Part shown: positions 30,985-48,249 of the stretch, piece after piece | Position numbering within the stretch: the first letter of the stretch is position 1 | Layout: every line of letters begins with the position of its first letter | Assembly (NCBI GenBank): GCA_038030265.1 | Contig: CM075943.1 | Span: forward strand, 5,828,001-5,892,000 | Reading direction: 5' to 3' | DNA: 64,000 nt | Source: Corythucha ciliata | Taxonomy: Eukaryota > Arthropoda > Insecta > Hemiptera > Tingidae | Translations under genes and position numbers: made by a program | The notes under the pieces: model-generated | Seen by the model: only the letters and a program-made list of their open reading frames with translations | What the model was told of the DNA's origin: nothing | The model's database searches: none

Positions 30985-31560
30985 GGCACGAATCGTCATT
31001 TTAGCCATTCTCGAAGAGTGGAATGGTCAGTTTGACCATTTGTAGAGTGCCAAGCCAGAGGTTTGGCCATTTTCAGGGCACTGAATATCGTCCGTTTAGA
31101 CATTTTCATGTTCAGTTTAGCAATTTTTATTGTGGATTGCGTTAGGTTGCCAATTGCTGGTCGTGAATAGTAGGTGTGACTTTCTCTGGGCACGGATTGG
31201 TCAGTTTAGTCGATTTTAGTGTGTGAACGCTCAATTTTAGGCATTTATTAAGCGTGAATAGGCAATGTAACCCCTAATGTTTGTTTGGCGATTTTTTAGG
31301 GCATGCATTTCCAGTTTGGAAATGTTTGCGAGTCCCTCAGGTGAAGCTGAAATGAGAAATGGCATCGGTTTCGGTCAGGATGCCCCAAAAGAGCGTTTTG
31401 GACCGTTTTTCAAAGTATTTCGATTTGAGCCGTAAGCAAATTATGAGTCCCTCAGACCATGCTGAATTGAGAACTGCAGGCGTGTTAGGCCAAATTGCCC
31501 TTAAAGGGACCGTTAAGGGAGCGTTTCGCGTTGTCCTTGGTGTCGGTCAAACTTTCCCAC
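30985..31560 (+). repeat. Family E: irregular repeats with GAGTCCCTCAG periodicity
   Basis: The first part repeats TGGTCAGTTTRGCCATTTT-like units of about 30-40 bp. From 31330 a longer period of about 115 bp is visible: GAGTCCCTCAG followed by GCTGAA..TGAGAA recurs at 31331 and 31445, and a related block ends near 31914. Confidence 0.5.
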
Positions 31561-32610
31561 TCCACCGACTATGGTGAGGAGTCAGCGAGGTCCGCCCGCG
31601 TCTGAGGCTTTTCCTTGCACTTCCGGGCTGATCATAACGATGTCACCACGCCTCCGCCCCCCCCCACCCACAGAAAAATTGTATAGGGCCCCAGAAAACG
31701 GTCCGCGAAGCGGCCAAAATTGCCGTAATCACATAGGGAGAGCTACTTCAACGGCTTGTCTGATGAAAAATTCATTTAAATTGTCCGATCTCTCGCGATG
31801 GGGAATCCCAAATACGAGGTGTAGTCCATTTTCGCCCAAAAATCGCCATAGAAAAAAGTTGGCCAATTTTTTTCAAACTGTTCCTATCTAAGCCAAACGC
31901 AGTAATGAGTCCCTCTTGAACAATAATTTCGATTGTTTTATTCTTTTTATTTGACGCAAACAAAACAAACACCTCTCATCGCAGTTTTCTTTTTATATAA
32001 ATAACACGTACTTACAAGAGTTGTCAACGCATATTGCTGTCATTCGCATGCGCATTGTTGCTCAATAACTTATTTTAAAAAATTCATAGTCTCATTCGAC
32101 AACAAAAAAATTACTAGTAAATCTATTCATTTCATCGAATTCTTTGAGTTAGTAAATCAATTCTGGTAATTTCACCAGTACTGACAATTTTTTTCCTTTT
32201 GACATTCGTTTAAACAAATAAAATACCTAAAAATATTATTTGGCAAAACATCTCTTCTGACTTTGCTCGTTGTCCCGTAACTTTCGTCTCATCGTATCAC
32301 AATTTTCTTTTGTTGAAATAACGGTTATTCGTGATTTTTTCTATAAGGAAGAGCGGTGAGAGAGCTTTTGCCTACAATTCGCCGAAATAACTACAACTAC
32401 GTACAAAAAAAAGTAAAATCATAGCGAAATAATTATCTCGTTTTTATCACAAATTGCTCAAATAGGGTTAGGGGGAAGAGGGGGATGGGGTGTCGATACT
32501 TAAAATTGAGCAGAATTCAGTCGAACTAAAAAATAAAAAAATAAATAAAATTTTCTGAGAGAGAGCGGACGGGAGAAAATATAAAAATAATGGGTGGGGG
32601 AGTGGGAGAG
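31561..32610. other. FEM1 3' flank / 3' UTR
   Basis: AT-rich; includes the probable FEM1 3' UTR (minus strand). Apart from a partial family E block near 31868-31914, no element was recognised. Confidence 0.4.
31937..31942 (-). promoter_or_regulatory. Possible FEM1 polyadenylation signal
   Basis: First minus-strand AATAAA I noticed below the FEM1 stop codon, about 670 bp downstream. In sequence this AT-rich such hexamers occur by chance, so the assignment is weak. Confidence 0.2.
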
Positions 32611-39515
<6,905 letters not shown>

Positions 39516-40635
39516 CTAAACAAAAACAAATTGTACGATTTTAGACGGTGTCTTTCTCCGGGGGGGGGGGGGAGAGGGACTCATTTACAGAAACATTAGA
39601 AAGTTAAAAATCCGGAGAAAAATCGTTACGCTCATTTTACTCTTCCTCTCCATTTTTGTCATGAAAAATGGCACTAATGGCAGGGCATTGTGAGCGAATT
39701 TATACAGAAAAATGAATCTCGGTCGAAGCCCTCTTTTAACTATCGAACTTTCAAGATTTTTAAAAGGCATCTCCCCGCCCCCACACTTCATATTCTTACA
39801 AAAACACACTTCTTTATCTACATACTAGCCTCGCGTCCACCTCACAATTTATTTCTAATAATTGAATTCCTGTGTCACGATAAGGTAAATAAGGCTATTA
39901 ATACAACCTTTAGTTCAGGAGAGGAGAAGTGAAATTGCGACATATTTTTTTTTCAAAATAATTAAACTAGGATGGAAACTATGTAAACGAGCAAATCTAT
40001 AGCCTCGTAAGTCGCAAAATATCACAAGGAAATACAAGGAACAGCAAGGAAAGCAAGGACGCTGTTGAATATCGTAATACAATTTTTTTATGATTCATAG
40101 GGGCGTTTTTTTGTTTTTCTTGTTGTTGTTTTTTTTTTGCGTCATTCTCTCCAGCTCTGCTCTACACATGCTCTCTCAAGGAAGCTCTTCCAGGTGTACA
40201 CAAGAACAAAAAAAAGGTGTAATGACCGAGAGAACTAGGCCTTTAACCATTGTCACCGTCAACATTTGTTTTTGTTCTTTTGTCTTCCTTGTGAAAAAAA
40301 CAGGTGGTTTTACCCAGTTTTAACTTTTAGGTTTCTCCTTTTTTTTACATAATAAATTGCAATTATATTCGTTTAAAAAGTGAGCAGTTAGGTACACAGA
40401 CATCAATTCAAAAACACGATAATGAATTCATGAGTGGACGGGGGGGGGAGAGTAATTATGTAGGTAATTGTGTTAAGGACTAGGAAAAAGCTGAATGTAT
40501 CCGTGATGTATAAATGAGTAGAGAGTAGGGGTTTCAAGAACAAAATAAAATCACGGGAACTCGTTGATATACGTTTCAAATTGAATGTAAATGCCCCCCA
40601 TAATTCGATTCAGTGAAACTGGAACACATTTTGCG
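39516..40635. other. Upstream of FEM1 exon a; no recognised element
   Basis: Must be intronic, because exon a begins at an acceptor. A G13 run lies at 39560-39572. No upstream FEM1 exon was found. Confidence 0.45.
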
Positions 40636-40639
40636 AATT

Positions 40640-40760
40640 TGCTGTTTACGATGGCCCGCTAATTCGAGGCTAAAATTGAGAAAAATCTTTCATTTGCAGC
40701 TAAATTTGAGGGGTACAACTCTAATTCGTGGTTGAAATTGAGATAAGGCGTTCGTTCACG
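40640..40760 (+). repeat. Family A units
   Basis: Four units (CTAATTCGAGGCTAAAATTG and variants) directly followed by the large palindrome. Confidence 0.65.
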
Positions 40761-40761
40761 G

Positions 40762-41037
40762 GACCTCTCTGGATTAAAACACAGGTTAATGGAGAAGACG
40801 GATGGAAATTAATTACTCTAGAGCAGAATTAGCAATCGAATTTTATAAAGCAACCTTTAACCTTCAATATCACCTAAAAATTTAATTTTTAGTTTTATTA
40901 AAAAATAAAACAACCTTGAATATTCGTGATATTGAAGGTTGAAGGTTGCTTTATAAAATTCGATTGCTAATTCTGCTCTAGAGTAATTAATTTCCATCCG
41001 TCTTCTCCATTAACCTGTGTTTTAATCCAGAGAGGTC
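40762..41037. mobile_element. Near-perfect palindrome (about 112-bp arms)
   Basis: Left arm from GACCTCTCTGGATTAAAAC to CTTCAATATCAC; the right arm (from about 40926) is its reverse complement with one mismatch that I can see (TTTAACC against TTCAACC). The loop is about 50 bp and AT-only rich. A further partial direct copy of the arm (GCTCTAGAGCAGAATT) follows at about 41052-41068. No coding. Either a very young foldback element or an assembly/library artefact. Confidence 0.8.
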
Positions 41038-41089
41038 GAGTGGAAATGATTAGCTCTAGAGCAGAATTCTATGTAAATGGAAAGCACTA

Positions 41090-41520
41090 TTAGTTTCCGG
41101 TATTCATTTACGCGAAATATAAAGTTTAGGGTCTTGATTAAAGCAGAATTACAGTTTCGAGATCATTTTTGTAGCGGTGGAACTCAGGCTAGCACACCCA
41201 CGAAATTCGGGTGTTCATTTCAGTTAAAATTTCAAGATCTGGGGCTTTAATTTCTTGGAAATTAGGAAGTTTTGGTGCGATAAATCACCGTGACATAGCA
41301 AGCTTGCAATTTTTTTTTTTTCTGTGGGCTCGGACCCCGGGCTAGCCGGCTACGACGAAATTACGCGTCGCTGGCTGACGAGGTCTGTGTGCAATACTCT
41401 AGGGAGGGGGGGGGGGCAAATATCTGTGAAATTGGATCCTTCCAGGCACAATTTTTGCAAAATTACAAGTTTCGGGGGCAATTTATTTTAGTAGTTGCAA
41501 ATCCGGCCATGGTGATGGCT
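41090..41520 (-). repeat. Degenerate short-unit array, family D (minus orientation)
   Basis: Units such as CGCGAAATATAAAGTTTAGG and GCAAAATTACAAGTTTCGGG. Lies between family A arrays of opposite orientation, as in the FEM1 intron. Confidence 0.6.
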
Positions 41521-41529
41521 CCATAAATC

Positions 41530-41728
41530 GAGAATAGGTTTTTTTCTCTCTCTCAATTTCATACGCGAGTTTTTTTTGTTTTTTGTTTTTCTAATTTCGG
41601 CCACAAATTGGCGTTTTCCTCAGGTGGAAATTAACGATGTTTTCCTTTTTAGCAACGAATCAGCACTTTCAATCTGAAAATTAGTGTTTTTCTTAATTTT
41701 AGCTGCCCTAGATAGTGATTTTCTCAAT
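41530..41728 (-). repeat. Family A array, minus orientation (left part)
   Basis: Units with TTCTTAATTTTAGC and GCGTTTTCCTC variants, interrupted by a MITE and resuming at 41881. Confidence 0.6.
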
Positions 41729-41880
41729 AGCTCTGTTCGTTTGTCGTTCGGAGCTGCACTAGCAGCACTGAAAGCACTAACCTTTTATCATTTTTACCCT
41801 GTTATTCCACATGATAACCCGCGAGGTTACAAAATCTCATGCTGCTCGGAGTAGTTCGGGACTGACAAACGAACGGAGCT
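41729..41880. mobile_element. MITE-like element flanked by TA (Tc1/mariner-type)
   Basis: GCTCTGTTCGTTTGTC at the left and GACAAACGAACGGAGC at the right form 16-bp terminal repeats with one mismatch, and TA stands outside both ends. About 150 bp, no coding. TA duplication suggests Tc1/mariner-type mobilisation. Confidence 0.7.
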
Positions 41881-41961
41881 AATGTTACCCGGAAGTTAGC
41901 GTTTTTTATTTTACAGTTCAGCCTCACATTAGCATTTTCTTTTCATTTTTAAGGGGAAGTT

Positions 41962-42304
41962 GTACAATGTGTTTTCTCGACTACCCTACAAACATACCTC
42001 GCCTAGATACAAACATACCAATCCTGGATTTCAACGTCTCATTTGAACCTCCAGGAAATTCCACAGGCGCGTACGATCTTCTATTTTTCATATTTCACCC
42101 TTAAAATAACTGCGAAACACACATAAACTTTTACATTGAAATTTCACGCTCTTAGGAAAGCAAGATCGTACGCGACTGTGGAATTTCCTGGAGGTTCAAA
42201 TGAAACCTTGAAATCCAGGATTGGTGCAGAAATACGGCGATAATTTACGTAAGGCCGAGTAGACGACGTAGGATTGGAGGGGGGAGTCGAGGAAACACAT
42301 GTAC
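41962..42304. mobile_element. Foldback element, family FB copy 1
   Basis: Nested inverted repeats: outer GTACAATGTGTTTTCTCGAC with GTCGAGGAAACACATGTAC; inner CCTGGATTTCAACGTCTC, CCTCCAGGAAATTCCACAG and CGTACGATCTT with the matching GAAATCCAGGATTGG, GTGGAATTTCCTGGAGG and AAGATCGTACG. The inner arms are about 63 bp. It shares the right-arm block ATTGGTGCAGAAAT..TTTACGT with the element at 50522. Confidence 0.8.
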
Positions 42305-42319
42305 TATACTGAACTATGA

Positions 42320-43690
42320 ACTATGAATTTTCGCTTTCTCTCAATTAGAGTCGTGGATCTTCTGCTGTGTTTCTCAATTGTTTGCCGCGAATCAGGTAGT
42401 GATTTTTTATTTGTATCGGCGGATTAACGTTTTTCCTACATTTTATCCGTGAATCAAGACATTTTCGAAATTTAATCCATGAAATAGCGATTTTAATCGC
42501 AAATTAATCAGCGATTCTTTTCAAATTTTGCCGCGAATTAGTTTTTGTTCCCATTTTAGACGCTATAGTTTAGCATTTTTCCTCCAATTTTATTCGCGAA
42601 TGAGCGTTTTTTCTTAATTTTAGCAGTGGTTTAATTAGTGACTTTTGTCAAATTTGGCTGCGAATTAGAGTTTTTTGTGGGGTAGAGTAGAGTGATTTTT
42701 TTGCAATTTTTGTTGCAAATTTGCCATTTTTCGCAATTTTAGCCCCCGAATTAGCGTGCCCCCCCCCTCCCACACTAATTTTAGGCGCGGGCTTGGTCGA
42801 AGAACAGCACGTAGACTTTTGAAACTGGGGATCAGCGTATTTTCTCCATTTTAGCCGCAGTGAAATGGCACTAATTCGCGCGTGGTTTTAAAGAAAAACG
42901 CTAATAAGCGAATCCAATTGGAGAAAACTTGCTAACTAGCGGCTAAATTGGAATAAAAACCAATATTGGTTCACTTCAAGGGCAACGCCCCCCCCCATCA
43001 CCCCTTACTCATAGAAACATCACTTGTGGAGGGTTGGTCCATTTTCCAGACCTCATTGAAATCGTTCCGCGCCACTGGCTACTCCCCTGCCGTGAACTAG
43101 CGATTTTTCATCTTTTAGCTGAGAATTAGCATTTTTTCTCGATTTTAGGCACGAATTAGCAATTTATTTTGCCTCAGGCATGACTTTAGCACTTAATTTC
43201 AGCAACAAAGTGGCCATTGAAACTGTTAATTTTTCTCAATTTTAGCTGTAAATCATGATGTCCCGAAAATTATCGCTTTTCTCAAATTTAGCCGCGTTTT
43301 AGAGCTTTTGGGAAATTATTTCCAATCATGCCATGAGTTGACACTTTTTCTCCATTTTAGCAGCGTATTTGCCATTTCCTCAGTTTTAGCAGCGAATCAG
43401 CACCTTTTATCTGTATTACTAGAAGATTGGCAATGTTGTATTCGCATGTAACTTTTCTCATTTTTAGCCACGAATTAGCGCCTCGTCTCAATTTCAGCTA
43501 TATGAAGCTGCCTCAACAACGTATTTTCCCAAAATCAGCGATTTGTCCTCGAAATCCTCTTCCCCCCTCCATAAATCAGCAATTTTTAATCATTTTTACT
43601 CAAATCAGTAATTTTTCACTAATCATAAATTTTCCCAAAAAATCAGGCATTGGTCTCAAAAACAGCCATTTTTTGTTTAAAATCTGCCGT
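42320..43690 (-). repeat. Family A array, mostly minus orientation with a short plus block
   Basis: Minus-orientation units (CTCAATTTTAGC, GCGAATTAGCG) at 42340-42870 and 43085-43690; a short plus block of three units at 42875-42965 (GCTAACTAGCGGCTAAATTG), then a non-repeat stretch 42966-43084. Includes a C-run at 42758-42767. Confidence 0.7.
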
Positions 43691-44050
43691 TTTTTAACAA
43701 ATAAACGCAAGTTCGTGGATTTATTCGAGAAAACACGTTAATTCGCTGCTACATTTAAGAATAATAGCTAATTTGCGGCTAAAATTGATGATAACGCGCT
43801 AGTTCACGGCTAAAATTAAGATAACGCGCTCATTCGCTGCTAAAATAAAAATAAAAACGCAAATTTGTGGCCAAAATTGAGATCAAGCGCTAATTATTCA
43901 TGGCACAAAAGTTTAGAAAACCTGATTCAGGTAAAATTGTGAAAAAGCGCCAGTTGTCTACAACTGACAAAAAAAATCGCTAATTCATTTTACGGCTAAA
44001 ATTTATTTTTAAAAATGCAGCTAGAATTTAGAAAAATCGCTTTTTCGCAG
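43691..44050 (+). repeat. Family A array, plus orientation
   Basis: About 10 units such as AATTTGCGGCTAAAATTGA, facing the preceding minus block and leading directly into family D. Confidence 0.72.
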
Positions 44051-44054
44051 CTTG

Positions 44055-45340
44055 GCTCCACAACTAAACTTGGGTTCCGCCGCCACAAAAATATGCCCAG
44101 ATACTGGGCCAATTTTACTTGAATTAAGACCCTAATCTGGCAATTTGAACTAACTAACATTAAGCCAGAAAATTGCATTTTCACTGAAATTGAGTCCCAA
44201 ATCATGCATTTTTGCTAGCCGCGTTTTGCATCGGACATTCCGCTTCCCAAATGCCTGGGTATTCGCTCTGTTAGGGACGGTTAGCCTATTGAATCCACGG
44301 CAACGAAAAAGGCCCCAAAACTTGTAATTTCGCTTTTAATTAACACATCCGAATACTCTAAACCTTTTATTTTTCGGAGGATATTCAGCCGGGAAACTTG
44401 ACGTTGTAATCAAATTAGGAACCCACAAATATTCATCTCTAAAAATGTTGCAATCGACACGCTGATCGTCAGGGTAAACGGGCGCCAGCCAGCCGACCTA
44501 TAAAACAAAATAGGTCCCAAAACTTGCATTTTCGCTAAAATTAGGACCTGAAACTTGCAATTTCGCGAATTTTGTGCCCGGAAAACATTGCATTTCGTAG
44601 ATATTTAGCTCCAAAATGTTGACATTTGTTTGGGGGTCGGCCTATGACGTGTGGTTGGCCGTGGCCAGCTATAGCCCGGGTTCCGAGCCCATAAAAAAAA
44701 CAATTGCAAACTTGAATTTCGCATGGATATTAATTAGGTACTTGAACTTGCAATTTCTCTGAAATTAAGCGACCCATAACTTGAAATTTTGCAGACATTA
44801 AGATCCGAAGGCCCGAAACTGTTATTTCTCGTATATTCGGCCAGGAAACCATCAGGGTCATTTCGCTCACATCAGGGACCCGCAATGGCCTAAAATTTTA
44901 AATTCATTCAATTTTAAAGCCATTTGAATCAAATTCAAATTTGAGGGCACAGTCATTTCAGGGACATTACACTATAAGGCTGCGGCGAGCTGTGACACGG
45001 CACACCCGGCTTCGTGTGGGCGTTCCCGTCGATGTGCGTTCAACAAACCGCGCATCGACCGAAACGCCCGCGTAGTACGGATGTGAAACGCACAGTTAGA
45101 TCTGGGTATGGCGTAGGAGGCCAAGGAAGGCTTAGGCGCCTGCCGGGTTCAAAGCCCGGCGCCCCCGACAAAAAAAAAGGCACAGTCGAAGATCACGATC
45201 GAAAAGCACTGAAGCCTGCAGTTTTATGAAATCAGGACGTGAAACTTACGAAATTGTGAATATTCAGCCAGGAAAACTTCAATTTCACGGATATTTACCA
45301 TCAAAATGTTGCAATTATGCGGCTATTCGTCAGTTCTTGA
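44055..45340 (+). repeat. Degenerate short-unit array, family D (plus orientation)
   Basis: Units such as CCCAAAACTTGCATTTTCGC and CGAAACTTGCAATTTCGCG, interrupted by the SINE copy at 44955-45178. Confidence 0.7.
44955..45178 (+). mobile_element. 5'-truncated copy of the same SINE, 9-bp TSD
   Basis: Shares about 205 bp (from CATTACACTATAAGGCTGCG to GCCCCCGAC) with the SINE at 8950-9254, with about a dozen differences, and ends in an A-tail. GGCACAGTC flanks it (44946-44954 and 45179-45187). The 5' tRNA-like head is missing; the 3' tRNA-like arm (GCCGGGTTCAAAGCCCGGC) remains perfect. Confidence 0.85.
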
Positions 45341-45424
45341 GGGGGAGATGGTGGCACTGGGACCGTAACCTCCCGAGCGCGGCTTTCTTTGGGGGCCCTG
45401 ATTTTGGAAATGAAGAAAAAAAGG

Positions 45425-45800
45425 GGGGGGGGCTTTGCTGTGGTTGGAGCTTTGCTGTGGTTGGGAGCTGCGCTGTGGTTGGAGCCTTTCTGTGGTTGGC
45501 GCTTGCCTGTGGTTGGGTCTTTGATGTGGATGGGAAATGTGCTGTGGTTAGGACTTTGCTGTGGTTGGAGCTTTGCTGTGGTTGGAGCTTTGTTGTGGTT
45601 AGACGTTTGCTGTGGTTGGGACCTCACCGTGGTTGGTCATATCTGTGGTTAGAGCTTTACTGTGGTTGGAGCTTTGCAATGGTTAGTGCTCTTTTTTTTT
45701 TTTTTGCTTGAAGCTTTGCTGTATTTGGGCCTTCTTTGCGGTTCGGAGCTTTGATTTGGAGGTTGGGACATTTTTGTGGTTTAAAATATTTGCCACTTTA
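45425..45800 (+). repeat. Family B variant array (GCTGTGGTTGGAGCTTT)
   Basis: About 18 units of 17-20 bp, more regular than other B blocks, with GTTGGAGCTTTGCTGTG as consensus. The 161-codon open frame across it is just the translated repeat. Confidence 0.8.
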
Positions 45801-47855
45801 GTCCGATACTGAAACAGCTGGAAGGGGAGGGGGGTTATGAAAGGTCAGACAGGGATGAAGGTCACAACGTGTTGTGATTACATGTGTGTTTTATGGGAAG
45901 GTGTCAAATCGCTTAGCCCTGGAAGAAGCTTTATAGAACACATTGGTGAAAGGGGGGGGGGGTCTCAAACCCTTAAAAACAGACGGGTTTTTGGAACACC
46001 CATTTTTCAACGTTTTTAGCGTCCCCTCCTAAACCTCCGCCCGTCTCCGCTCCATTTTCGTCAATACAGAAATTCAAATTTGTCATTTCTATAATTCTAC
46101 GTACCACTCTGTCTGCTCTTGAACCATTTTTGCCTTTTCTTCCACTCATTTTAGAGAGAGGGAGAGTGACAGCCAAAAGAAGGATGAGGTTTCCGTGCTC
46201 CAATTAGCCAAAAAAAAAAGTGTTTAAAAGTCTCAAAACGTTAACAAATCTCTTAACTTTGGTTGACATCTTTAAGGTCGTTATTATACGTCATTTTTTT
46301 ATTTTTTTCAAACATTTATTTAGTGGGTCGATGCTATTTCTGGCGGCCTGATTGTATGCCACTGCTACCACCACCTTCTCCTACAAGTCCACTGAGCGTT
46401 TGAACGCCACGTAGTTCGGTGTCAACCGATTTTTTTTTTTTTTTTTTTTTCGAGGTTAAGAGGTTACCTAATAAGAGAGGGGAAGGATGCTAACATATTG
46501 AAAACTTCTAAAAAAAATTTAAATGATAATACAAGATGAGTTTAGCACTTGAAAAGGTAAAAAAAAAACCCACTCGTCGAAGTCGGCGAGGTTCAATTTT
46601 TAAACTTTCTTTTTTTTTTAGAACCATTTTTAGATTGTTCGGGCATCGTTCCACGTTCCTCTTCTTTTTATATTGATTGAACATTAATTGTATCTCTGAC
46701 CAAGTGTACGCTTATTTCATACAACTCCCCCTCCCCCCGCCCCCTATATTCAAACTCATCTTACACCGCCGACTGTGGTTTTTTCTTCTTCAATGCCCTG
46801 CATTATTCATCCTAAACTCTTCCCCCCCCCCTCCAACATCACAGCTCATCAAAACTCGCAATCGTGACCTCGAAGTCAAATTATTAATATTCCTGCTAAT
46901 TGCATTTTTTTTTTGTTAAGGCGTGGCAGTCATGAGTCGTATTGAATTAGCATAAATAGTTTTTTTTTTCATCAGGCGCTTCCCTTTTATCTTCATAACT
47001 AGGCCGATTGAAGAGAGAAAAAAATTTTGTTTAGGGGTTTCTCCCCAGAATACACGCGGAATGTGTACTTATGTGTTAGTAAACGCGAGGTAAATATTAC
47101 TGAATCAAAGGAATAACAAAAAATAAAAGCCTTTTCAGTCGCACGCAAGTTTTTAGAAATAATTACACCTTTGACACAGTGCCCCGGTTGAACCGGAGAT
47201 AATTATGTAGGACCACAATAGAAAATTATTCACTTAATTTTAATTTCATTTCGTGGGGCTTATTAATTTAGAAAAAGAATTCGACCAGTTTTCGAGACGC
47301 GGCGAAAAAAAAGAAATGACCAATGCTGTTTAAGGCACCGCCTTCATATAAGGGATTAATTACTCAAATTTTTGCGATATCACTTAGCGTGCTCGATAAA
47401 GTTAAAAGTATAACTTTTTAGGACGTTGTTTTAACGTGGTAATTTTTATTTTATTTTGAACTCAGGCAGTCGGGTGTGTGCACCTGCACCGCAATAAGGC
47501 CTTGATTTTTTTTTTATATTGTTCTTTGAAAATAAAAACTGCAGATCTCTTTCTCTCTCCCTCTCGCCGTTCTCTGTTTCCCTTAATTATCGTAAGACAA
47601 TTAGAAGTATTTTGTCTTGAATCAAGCTAAGTGATTTCCATTGTCACAGTTCGAGAGGGAACTGATTTATGAAACTGATAGACAGCCTTAAATTAACGAT
47701 TTTTAATCCAAATCGTATACGTTGTGTGGGCTGGGTTGGATTTGAGTTGTGCTCGTTGGACTATGCTTATGGTGGTATACGTATGGAAGGCGACGTGGGT
47801 GGGATAGCCCGACACGTGTGCAAGACTGGGCTATGACCAAAGTAAAGCTCTAATC
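45801..47855. other. Non-coding, no recognised element
   Basis: Includes a T-run (46431-46450), a G-run (45952-45962) and a C-run cluster (46720-46830). A minus-strand frame at 46150-46000 starting MSGRKGKNGSRADRV has a good Kozak A but no recognisable domain and is not called. Confidence 0.4.
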
Positions 47856-47859
47856 ACAA

Positions 47860-47975
47860 AAATGGCCCATCCACAGCAAAGGTTGAAAACAACAGCTCAG
47901 CTCCGACCTCCGACCACAGCAAAGGTTCAACCACAGCAAAGGTCCAACCACAGCAAGCTCCAACCACCGTGTATA
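47860..47975 (-). repeat. Family B variant units, inverted
   Basis: AACCACAGCAAAGGTCCAAC-type units, the reverse complement of the 45425 array, five or six copies. Confidence 0.7.
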
Positions 47976-48249
47976 CTGGAAGTAATGCGAAGCAATATTT
48001 GTGTGCAGTGGGGGGGGGGTGCCATAGAAAAGGGAAAGACATATTGTGAGGCGAGATGAGATTGACGTTTAACAGCTAAAACTTACGCACACAGGCTATG
48101 GTTCACTCTCATATCGTCTATTCGTCTCACAACGTGTTTCACTTTTCTATGAAAACCCCGCCCTCCCCACCACCACAGGAATTGGCATATTCCCGTTTGG
48201 ACGGCGATTTGGCTTCCCGTATACTCTGATCCCCTGCAGTTTCTACAGG

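Noticed and set aside
45226..45711. 161-codon plus-strand open frame rich in LWLELCCGWSF
   Set aside because: It is the translated 17-20-bp family B repeat, not a protein gene.
45973..46203. Minus-strand MSGRKGKNGSRADRV frame, considered as the missing FEM1 first exon because GTACGT follows in phase 0
   Set aside because: It lacks the AARDGKL-like motif expected of FEM1 N-termini; the fit is only in phase and position.
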